Shown: in pieces, positions 33,312 to 38,770 of the stretch
Numbering within the stretch: position 1 is the stretch's first letter
Layout of the letters: the number at the start of each line of letters is the position of its first letter
Source: a bacterium
GTDB lineage: Bacteria; Vulcanimicrobiota; Vulcanimicrobiia; Eremiobacterales; Eremiobacteraceae
Length of the DNA stretch: 38,770 nucleotides
NCBI GenBank assembly: GCA_902812405.1
Contig: CADDZI010000022.1
Coordinates: 1-38,770, forward strand
Reading direction: 5' to 3'
Position numbers and translations under genes: made by a program
The notes under the pieces: generated by a model
Databases searched by the model: none
Told to the model about the DNA's origin: nothing
What the model saw: the letters and a program-made list of their open reading frames with translations, nothing else

Positions 33312-35378
33312 GTGCGGGAAGCACTCTCCAACGTCCTCGCGCTTGCCGTCTTGGCGAGTGTCGTCATGCTCATCATTCCCCTGCCGCCGCTCCTCTTGGA
33401 CCTGCTGCTGGCATTCGACGTCATGTTTGCGGCCGGCGTGTTGGTGGTCGCTCTCTCCATCCACGATCCTCTCGAACTGGCGGCTTTTCCCTCCCTGCTC
33501 CTGGTGACGACGCTTTTTCGGCTGAGCCTCGATGTCTCCGCGACACGCCTCATCCTCACCCAAGGCGACGTGCCGGGCGGCGTCGGAACGGTCATTCCCT
33601 CGTTTGGAACGTTCGTGACGCACGGCAACCTCGTTGTCGGCATCTTGATGTTGACGATCCTCATCGTCGTCCAATTGGTCGTCGTGACCAACGGTGCGCA
33701 GCGCGTCGCGGAGGTGGCGGCGCGCTTTACGCTGGATGCCATGCCGGGCAAGCAGATGGCGATCGACGCCGACCTGCACGCCGGCCTCATCGACGCGGCA
33801 ACGGCGCGCCAACGGCGCAAGGCGGTGCAAGCCGAAGCCGACTTTTACGGCGCCATGGACGGGGCCGGCAAGTTTGTCCGGGGAGACGCGATCGCGGCCG
33901 TCGTTATCGTCTTGGTGAACGTGATTGCGGGAACGGCGATCGGAGTGCTGGGCAGACACATGGACCTCGCGGCGGCGGTGGCCACGTATCCCGTGCTCTC
34001 CGTCGGCAATGCGCTGGCGACAACCCTGCCCGCGTTCTTGCTCTCGACCGCCATGGGCATTATGGTCACGCGCGCCGCATCCGAGACCACCCTGGGCATG
34101 GACCTCGTCCGCCAGCTGTGTGCACAGCCGCACGCGCTCAACGCCGTCGGTGCGGCGATGGTGGCACTGGCTGCGGTGCCGGGCTTGCCGCACGGTGCCT
34201 TTGCCGTTCTGGGCGGCGCTTCGCTTGCCGGCGCACGGTTGGCACGGTCCGCCCAGCGCCGCCGCGAGCAAGCGGCATACCGGATTGAAGAAGACCGCCG
34301 GCGCAGCGAGGCCCACAAACCCGAATACGCGGTCTCGCTCCTGGGGCTGGATGTCCTGTCGGTGCACGTCGGCGAGGCGTTGCTGCCGCTTTTGGAGCCG
34401 CCCGCCTGCGAAGAACTTCTTGGCCGGATTGCGCTCGTGCGGCGGCGCATCGCCCTCGAGCTGGGCATCCTCATGCCGGGTGTCGCCGTCTCGGACGACC
34501 TGCAGTTGCCGCCTCGCGGATATGCAATACGGCTGCGCGACCGCACGGTCGCCCAGGGCCTGCTCCACCCTGACCGGCCGCTCGTCGTCGGGGCAGCCGA
34601 AGCACTTGCGGCGATCGAGGGCGAACGGGTCCTCGACCCCGCGTACGGCCTACCAGCCGTCTGGCCCACGAACCCGCCGCCCAGCGACGACCGTGCGGGC
34701 CAGCTCGTCGCGATCGATCCCCCGGCGATCGTGGCCACCGCGCTCGATGGTGTCGTGCGCGAACACGCCGCCGCGCTGCTCGGCCGTCAGGAAGTTCAAC
34801 AGTTGCTCGATACGCTCAAGGCCGCGCAACCTGCCGCCGTCAAGGGCATCGTGCCCGAAACCGTGTCGCTGGCGCTCGTCCAGCGGGTTTTGCAGCACTT
34901 GGTCCGCGAGGAAGTCTCCGTGCGTGACATGGCTACAATCATCGAGACCCTGGCTGAGGAAGCCGAAACGACCCGCGATCCGTCGCGCATCGGCGAGGCG
35001 GTGCGCCGGCGCCTGGCGGCTGCCATCTGCGCCGCTCTGGCTGACGAGCGCAATGTCATTCGCGCCGCCGCGCTGTCTGCTGGGCTGGAATCCCAGGTTG
35101 CGGCGGCCGTCGTACCCACCGAGCAGGGGCCGCAGCTCGGCCTTGCCCCCGAGACGGCTATGCGCCTGAGCGCAGCTCTCTTGGCCTACGAAGGGCGGGC
35201 CGGCGCGCGGGCGGTTATCGTGTGCTCGCAGTCACTGCGGCTACCGTTGGCGCGATTTGCGCGTCTGTGCGGGACACGGCTGCGTGTCCTGGGCCTTGCC
35301 GAAGTTGTGGTTGGGTATACGATCAATGTCGCCGAAACATTAGATATCGTCCCCGCCGGGGATGCTCCCTCACCATGA
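33312..35378 (+). CDS. flhA: Flagellar/type III export protein FlhA
   Basis: A 688-residue protein from GTG 33312. About eight membrane helices fill residues 1-300 (VLALAVLASVVMLIIPLPPLLLDLLLAFD and onward). The FHIPEP-region signature EVAARFTLDAMPGKQMAIDADLHAGLI, followed by a Q..AEADFYGAMDGAGKFVRGDAIA stretch, is intact. The cytoplasmic domain (about 330-688) includes the ALDGVVREHAAALLGRQEVQQLLDTL and LVREEVSVRDMATIIETLAE helices that recruit chaperone-substrate complexes. FlhA forms a nonameric ring beneath the export gate and uses the proton gradient. Its TGA overlaps the next ATG (ATGA). Confidence 0.95.
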   Translation: MREALSNVLALAVLASVVMLIIPLPPLLLDLLLAFDVMFAAGVLVVALSIHDPLELAAFPSLLLVTTLFRLSLDVSATRLILTQGDVPGGVGTVIPSFGTFVTHGNLVVGILMLTILIVVQLVVVTNGAQRVAEVAARFTLDAMPGKQMAIDADLHAGLIDAATARQRRKAVQAEADFYGAMDGAGKFVRGDAIAAVVIVLVNVIAGTAIGVLGRHMDLAAAVATYPVLSVGNALATTLPAFLLSTAMGIMVTRAASETTLGMDLVRQLCAQPHALNAVGAAMVALAAVPGLPHGAFAVLGGASLAGARLARSAQRRREQAAYRIEEDRRRSEAHKPEYAVSLLGLDVLSVHVGEALLPLLEPPACEELLGRIALVRRRIALELGILMPGVAVSDDLQLPPRGYAIRLRDRTVAQGLLHPDRPLVVGAAEALAAIEGERVLDPAYGLPAVWPTNPPPSDDRAGQLVAIDPPAIVATALDGVVREHAAALLGRQEVQQLLDTLKAAQPAAVKGIVPETVSLALVQRVLQHLVREEVSVRDMATIIETLAEEAETTRDPSRIGEAVRRRLAAAICAALADERNVIRAAALSAGLESQVAAAVVPTEQGPQLGLAPETAMRLSAALLAYEGRAGARAVIVCSQSLRLPLARFARLCGTRLRVLGLAEVVVGYTINVAETLDIVPAGDAPSP

Positions 35379-36079
35379 AAGATCCGTTGATGTCATCCAA
35401 AATCGCGCCGCTGCGGAGCTCGCTGTTCGAGCGTCTGCGGGCGGACACAGAAATGATGACTCTCATCGAGCGTGCCGACGACGTCTTGGCATCGCTCGGC
35501 TACACCGACCATGGCCGCCGGCACGCGACCCTCGTAGGGATGACAGCCTCGCGCCTTTTGGCCTCGCTGGGCTACGACGCCCGCACGTGCGACCTGGCCG
35601 CGGTTGCCGGCCTGACCCACGATCTCGGCAACTGCGCCGGGCGGCAGAATCACGCCTCGGCCGGTGCACTCTTCGTGTATCACTTGCTATTGGCCCGGGG
35701 TGTTTCCGTGGAAGACGCCTCCACGGTGATGATCGCTGTCGCAAACCACGATGAAAATGAAGCCGGAGCCGCGGTCGATCCGGTCAGCGCGGCCTTGATC
35801 ATCGCCGATAAAGCCGACATGCACCGCTCGCGCGTGCGCACGCGGCGGCTGGAGGAATTCGACGATCACGATCGCGCGAATTACGCGGTGACGGCCGCCG
35901 CACTGGATGTCGCGGCGGCCCGCAAGGCGATCGATCTGCGCCTGAGTCTGGAGACGCAGTACGCCGAGCCTGCGGACCTCGTGAAGCTCTTCGGTCAGCG
36001 CTTCGTCATGAGCCGCGACGCCGCGGCGGTCTTGGGATGCGCGTACAACGTGCACGCCAACGGCGCCGTGATCTTTTAA
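35375..36079 (+). CDS. HD-domain phosphohydrolase at the end of the export operon
   Basis: A 234-residue protein from ATG 35375, overlapping the flhA stop (ATGA). The HD metal site reads H46, H50 (GYTDHGRRH), H82-D83 (LTHDLGN) and H93, with a second conserved NHDENEAG segment and ALIIADKADMHRSRVR. This pattern matches a widespread uncharacterised HD family in which GYTEHG.RH, HDIGN and LADKSDVHRSRVR are conserved. Substrate is unknown; phosphomonoester or nucleotide hydrolysis is typical of HD enzymes. Coupling to flhA suggests co-regulation with the export apparatus, where flhF or flhG often lie in other bacteria. REP-like repeats follow. Confidence 0.85.
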   Translation: MKDPLMSSKIAPLRSSLFERLRADTEMMTLIERADDVLASLGYTDHGRRHATLVGMTASRLLASLGYDARTCDLAAVAGLTHDLGNCAGRQNHASAGALFVYHLLLARGVSVEDASTVMIAVANHDENEAGAAVDPVSAALIIADKADMHRSRVRTRRLEEFDDHDRANYAVTAAALDVAAARKAIDLRLSLETQYAEPADLVKLFGQRFVMSRDAAAVLGCAYNVHANGAVIF

Positions 36080-36133
36080 CAGTCCTTCGACGAGACGCCA
36101 TCTCCCGCCGTCGCCCGGAAGCGGTCTCCATCG

Positions 36134-36161
36134 GTAGTGGCCGCGCTTGCGCGACCGAGAG
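36134..36161 (+). repeat. REP-like palindromic repeat, copy 4 (forward)
   Basis: Starts GTAGTGGCCGCGCTTGCGCG and ends ACCGAGAG; same core as the copies after rpoD, with small changes. It lies in the 420-base gap between the HD gene and secD, which holds no convincing gene. Confidence 0.65.
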
Positions 36162-36179
36162 CGGGCTGCATGAGTGACC

Positions 36180-36207
36180 GTAGCGGCCGCGCTTGCGCAG
36201 CCGAGAG
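36180..36207 (+). repeat. REP-like palindromic repeat, copy 5 (forward)
   Basis: Starts GTAGCGGCCGCGCTTGCGCA and ends GCCGAGAG. It shares the GAGAG end with copy 4, 46 bases upstream, and faces copy 6. Confidence 0.7.
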
Positions 36208-36260
36208 CACGTTACGCCTTACGCCTAGGGACAGGCCTTAACGAGGACGTTACGTCCCAA

Positions 36261-36286
36261 CGGTCGCGCATGCGCGACCGCTACGG
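36261..36286 (-). repeat. REP-like palindromic repeat, copy 6 (inverted)
   Basis: On the minus strand it reads CCGTAGCGGTCGCGCATGCG then CGACCG. Stem GGTCGCGC/GCGCGACC with AT loop. Opposite orientation to copy 5, forming an inverted pair. Confidence 0.7.
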
Positions 36287-36345
36287 ACCCCGACGACCTC
36301 AACGCGCACGCGCGACCGCTGCGGACCCCGAAAACCTGAGCGCGC
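36272..36345 (+). repeat. Imperfect 38-bp tandem repeat containing copies 6 and 7
   Basis: GCGCGACCGCTACGGACCCC (from 36272) recurs as GCGCGACCGCTGCGGACCCC (from 36310), and the following bases also match (GACGACCT/GAAAACCT, then GCGCGC). The unit length is 38 bases. Confidence 0.6.
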
Positions 36346-36356
36346 GAGAGCGACGC

Positions 36357-36376
36357 TCGGCCAAGCCTGACCGCTA
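36357..36376 (-). repeat. Degenerate REP-like repeat, copy 8 (inverted)
   Basis: On the minus strand it reads GTAGCGGTCAGGCTTGGCCG. The GTAGCGG head and CTTG centre are kept, while stem pairing is partly lost. Confidence 0.4.
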
Positions 36377-36501
36377 CAGACATAGGATGGTGCACCCAAG
36401 CCTGTCCAAAGCGGCTTTTCCGGCAAGGCCGCGGGGAGACGGCACGGACGCGCCGAACGCCCGCAGCGCACCACTTGCCGCCAACCGGGAGTCCGCCTGT
36501 C

Positions 36502-37770
36502 GTGTTTTGGTTCCGCTGGAAGCATCTCATCAAGCTGACGGCGATTGTCGTCCTCAGCATGCTGTGCGTGGTCGCCTTCACGCCGCTCAAGCAGAAGATG
36601 CACCTTGGACTCGACCTGCAGGGCGGGCTGCGGGCACTCGTTGAGCTGGAACCTACCCCGCAGTACCCGACGATCACCGGCGACCTGCAGGCCGAGGAGC
36701 TTCAGGTTCTCGAGGATCGCCTCAACAGCCTGGGAACCAGTGAACTGTCGTTTTCGAAGGTCGGTACGGATCGCATCAACATCGAAATGCCCGGGCTGCG
36801 CGATCCCGAAGAGGCGATCAAGCTCATTCGGGAGGCGGCCGTCTTGGAGATGCGCCCCTTGACGAAAGCGCAAGTGGCGCGTGCCCAAAGCGATCCAAAA
36901 TTCAACGCCTACGCGGCGTCTGGACCGCCGGTCATTACCGGCGCCGACATGGCGAGCGCGACGCCGGGGACGGACGCCGCCGGTCAGCCGGCCGTCCTCT
37001 TCACTCTCACCGCAGCCGGCGCGCGCAAGTTTTATAATTGGACGAGCAAGCACATCGGCGACCCGCTGCCGATCTTCCTGGATAAGAAGTTGATCTCGGC
37101 GCCGATTATCGAAGGCGCCATCAGCACGAACGGCGAGATCCATGGGAACTTTACGACCGACGACGTCGTAAGGCTGGCAACCGAGCTTTCCGCCGGTTCG
37201 CTGAAGGTCCCGACGAAGATCATCGAGATTGAGAACGTTGGTCCGACACTCGGCGCCATCGACCTGCGCAAGTCTCTGTTGGCATCGCTGGCCGGCCTGG
37301 GCGTCGTCTTGGTCTTCATGCTTGCCGTGTACCGGGTGCCGGGTCTCTTGGCCGACGTCGCACTCTTCGTCTACTGCTTCCTCATGCTGGCCTACGTGGC
37401 CATCGTCCCCGTGACCTTAACGCTGCCCGGCATCGCCGGTTTCGTGCTGAGCATCGGTATGGCGGTGGATGCCAACGTCCTAATCTTCGAACGCATCAAG
37501 GAAGAGTTGTGGGCCGGGCGGACAACGCGGGCCGCTGTCAACGTCGGCTTCAAGCGCGCATTTTGGACGGTGTTTGATTCACACGTGACCACCATCGTCG
37601 GCGCTCTCGTCCTGTACTGGCTGGGGACCGGCACCGTCAAGGGTTTTGCGCTGACGCTCCTCGTGGGTACCGTTTTCTCCCTTTTGACCGCGGTCAACGT
37701 GACGCGGGCCTTCATGGATGCGGTCGTCGACTACGATCTCGTGACGGCACCCGCCTGGTACGGAGCCTAA
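36502..37770 (+). CDS. secD: Protein translocase subunit SecD
   Basis: A 422-residue membrane protein from GTG 36502, with GGGAG 10 bases upstream; TTG 36475 would add nine residues. One N-terminal helix (LIKLTAIVVLSMLCVVAF) leads to the periplasmic P1 region, which begins LGLDLQGGLRALVELE and has EELQVLEDRLNSLG..E and INIEMPGLRDPEEAIKLI. Five further helices near the C-terminus carry VGPTLGAIDLRKSLLASLAG, IGMAVDANVLIFERIKEEL and FALTLLVGTVFSLLTAVNVTRAFMD. SecD with SecF uses the proton gradient to pull proteins out of SecYEG. At 422 residues it is the short form typical of Gram-positive-like lineages rather than the 615-residue E. coli protein. No yajC is upstream. Confidence 0.95.
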   Translation: MFWFRWKHLIKLTAIVVLSMLCVVAFTPLKQKMHLGLDLQGGLRALVELEPTPQYPTITGDLQAEELQVLEDRLNSLGTSELSFSKVGTDRINIEMPGLRDPEEAIKLIREAAVLEMRPLTKAQVARAQSDPKFNAYAASGPPVITGADMASATPGTDAAGQPAVLFTLTAAGARKFYNWTSKHIGDPLPIFLDKKLISAPIIEGAISTNGEIHGNFTTDDVVRLATELSAGSLKVPTKIIEIENVGPTLGAIDLRKSLLASLAGLGVVLVFMLAVYRVPGLLADVALFVYCFLMLAYVAIVPVTLTLPGIAGFVLSIGMAVDANVLIFERIKEELWAGRTTRAAVNVGFKRAFWTVFDSHVTTIVGALVLYWLGTGTVKGFALTLLVGTVFSLLTAVNVTRAFMDAVVDYDLVTAPAWYGA

Positions 37771-37771
37771 C

Positions 37772-38770
37772 ATGTTCTTCCGGCGCCTTCGATGGAACAT
37801 CATCCGGCAGCGGCCGTACTGGTTTACGCTCTCCGGTCTGGTCATTGCAGCCGGCATCGCCGCGCTGATTCTCCACCACGGATTGCCGCTGGGTTTGTCG
37901 TTTACCGGCGGTTCGATTGTTGACGTCAAATTCCGCAGCACGGTCACGGAGAGCGCCGTCCGTTCCGCGCTGCGTGCGGTCGATCTGTCGCGACTGCCCG
38001 CCGAGTCGCGGGCTCAGTACGCCAACTTGCAGGCGGGTCAAGAGAGCATCCAGCTGGCGCAGAAGCCAGGGGATGCGCAGCCCAACGACCGCGCGCTCAT
38101 CGCGACCCAGAACGCCATCGCCGACCCCGGGCCGATCTACGACGCTTTGGACCGCGCCGGGCTGGACGTCGATCGCGGGCAAAGCCAGATAACCTCGGTC
38201 GGGCCCAGCCTGAGCCGCGAGTACCTGACGAAGTCGCTCTGGGCGTTGGTCATCGCACTCGCCCTGCAGCTGGTCTACATCGCGTTCCGCTTTGGCAACC
38301 AGCTGCGCTATGGCATCATCGCCGACGTCGCGCTCGTCCACGACGTCCTGGTCATGGTCGGCATCTACGCCATCGCCAACCGCAAGGCCGACGACGCGTT
38401 CCTGGCCGCGTTGCTGACCGTGATCGGATATTCGGTAATGGACTCCATCGTGATCTTTGACCGGATTCGCGAGAACAGCCGTCTCATGCCCGATACGCCG
38501 TACGACGAGATGGTCAACACCTCGCTGCTACAGACCATGACGCGTTCGGTCAACACGCTGGCGACCGTGCTCATCACCCTCCTTGCGCTCTACTTCTTCG
38601 GCGGCGACACGCTGAAGAATTTCGCCTTCGCGCTGCTGGTTGGCGTGACAAGCGGCGCGTACTCATCGATCTTCATCGCCAGTCCTCTGCTCGTCATCTG
38701 GAAGAACTGGGAGCAGCGCCGCCGACGCGCTGCCCGGGCTGCCGTGGCGGCGCGCACGCCGGTTCCCGCC
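37772..38770 (+). CDS. secF: Protein translocase subunit SecF, 3' end outside the window
   Basis: ATG 37772 follows the secD stop by one base and the frame is open to the window end (333 codons). SecF marks include the N-terminal FFRRLRWNIIRQRPYWFTLSG helix, GLPLGLSFTGGSIVDVKF (the SecF LG.DF.GG motif), ITSVGPSLSREYLTKSLWAL, HDVLVMVGIYAI, LTVIGYSVMDSIVIFDRIREN and TRSVNTLATVLITLLALYFFGG. The last residues (WEQRRRRAARAAVAARTPVPA) look like the start of a cytoplasmic tail, so little is missing. It pairs with SecD in one complex. Confidence 0.95.
   Translation, partial: MFFRRLRWNIIRQRPYWFTLSGLVIAAGIAALILHHGLPLGLSFTGGSIVDVKFRSTVTESAVRSALRAVDLSRLPAESRAQYANLQAGQESIQLAQKPGDAQPNDRALIATQNAIADPGPIYDALDRAGLDVDRGQSQITSVGPSLSREYLTKSLWALVIALALQLVYIAFRFGNQLRYGIIADVALVHDVLVMVGIYAIANRKADDAFLAALLTVIGYSVMDSIVIFDRIRENSRLMPDTPYDEMVNTSLLQTMTRSVNTLATVLITLLALYFFGGDTLKNFAFALLVGVTSGAYSSIFIASPLLVIWKNWEQRRRRAARAAVAARTPVPA

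Larger units (their letters stand above)
36080..36501. other. Intergenic region before secD with REP-like cluster
   Basis: About 420 bases with no supported gene, occupied by five related palindromic units in both orientations (36134-36376). The secD promoter must lie here or upstream, but no clear -35/-10 pair was found. Confidence 0.6.

Noticed and set aside
1-38770. tRNA, rRNA, insertion sequence or prophage genes
   Set aside because: No cloverleaf, rRNA core sequence, transposase, integrase or phage structural motif was recognised by eye; small RNAs cannot be excluded without a covariance-model search.

Overview
The window is a GC-rich bacterial chromosome segment with almost every gene on the + strand. 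The organism looks diderm. It has a TonB-dependent receptor, an outer-membrane cytochrome-porin, a YceI-type periplasmic protein and SecDF. It also shows a primase/sigma neighbourhood (glyS, ppdK, dgt, dnaG, rpoD) that resembles the Firmicutes macromolecular-synthesis region. That mix, together with a divergent flagellar export operon, fits a deep-branching diderm lineage such as Candidatus Eremiobacterota (WPS-2) or a relative. This placement is inference; no marker phylogeny could be run.

Layout. (1) 1-184 is the zinc-binding tail of SecA. (2) 185-6776 is an accessory block: a large TonB-dependent receptor, a decayed minus-strand gene, then a two-gene unit of a Cyc2-like cytochrome-porin and YceI behind a palindromic, DtxR-like operator. 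(3) 6777-11235 holds prfB, read through a programmed +1 frameshift, a DUF1858 protein, a perfect intrinsic terminator, a GT2 glycosyltransferase, a family 4 uracil-DNA glycosylase and rlmN. (4) 11387-13569 is a two-gene NatAB-type ABC exporter. (5) 13633-22540 is glyS, ppdK with an unusual 155-residue N-terminal extension, dgt, dnaG and rpoD. (6) 22541-22919 is intergenic and holds REP/REPIN-like palindromes. (7) 22920-27896 holds a HEAT-repeat/cyclophilin fusion, a TetR regulator and a modABC molybdate transporter. (8) 27996-36079 is a tightly overlapping flagellar/type III export operon: unknown protein, degenerate FlgF/FlgG-like protein, FliM-like, FliN, FliP, FliQ, FliR, FlhB, FlhA and an HD-domain hydrolase, with two tiny ORFs sitting exactly in the gaps. 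(9) 36080-36501 is a second REP-like cluster. (10) 36502-38770 is secD and the start of secF, which runs off the window.

How the genes work together. Much of the window is core machinery for transcription initiation, primer synthesis, translation termination, tRNA charging, rRNA methylation and protein export. The accessory parts are the outer-membrane redox unit, the molybdate importer and the export operon. Many adjacent genes overlap by ATGA, GTGA, TAATG, TAGTG or TGATG, so translational coupling is common. The most unusual items are the cytochrome-porin with its palindromic operator, the extended PPDK, the stripped-down export operon (no rod/hook N-terminal motif, FlhB with NPRH instead of NPTH, nested mini-ORFs) and the paired REP-like palindromes. 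No rRNA, tRNA, CRISPR array, insertion sequence or prophage was seen.
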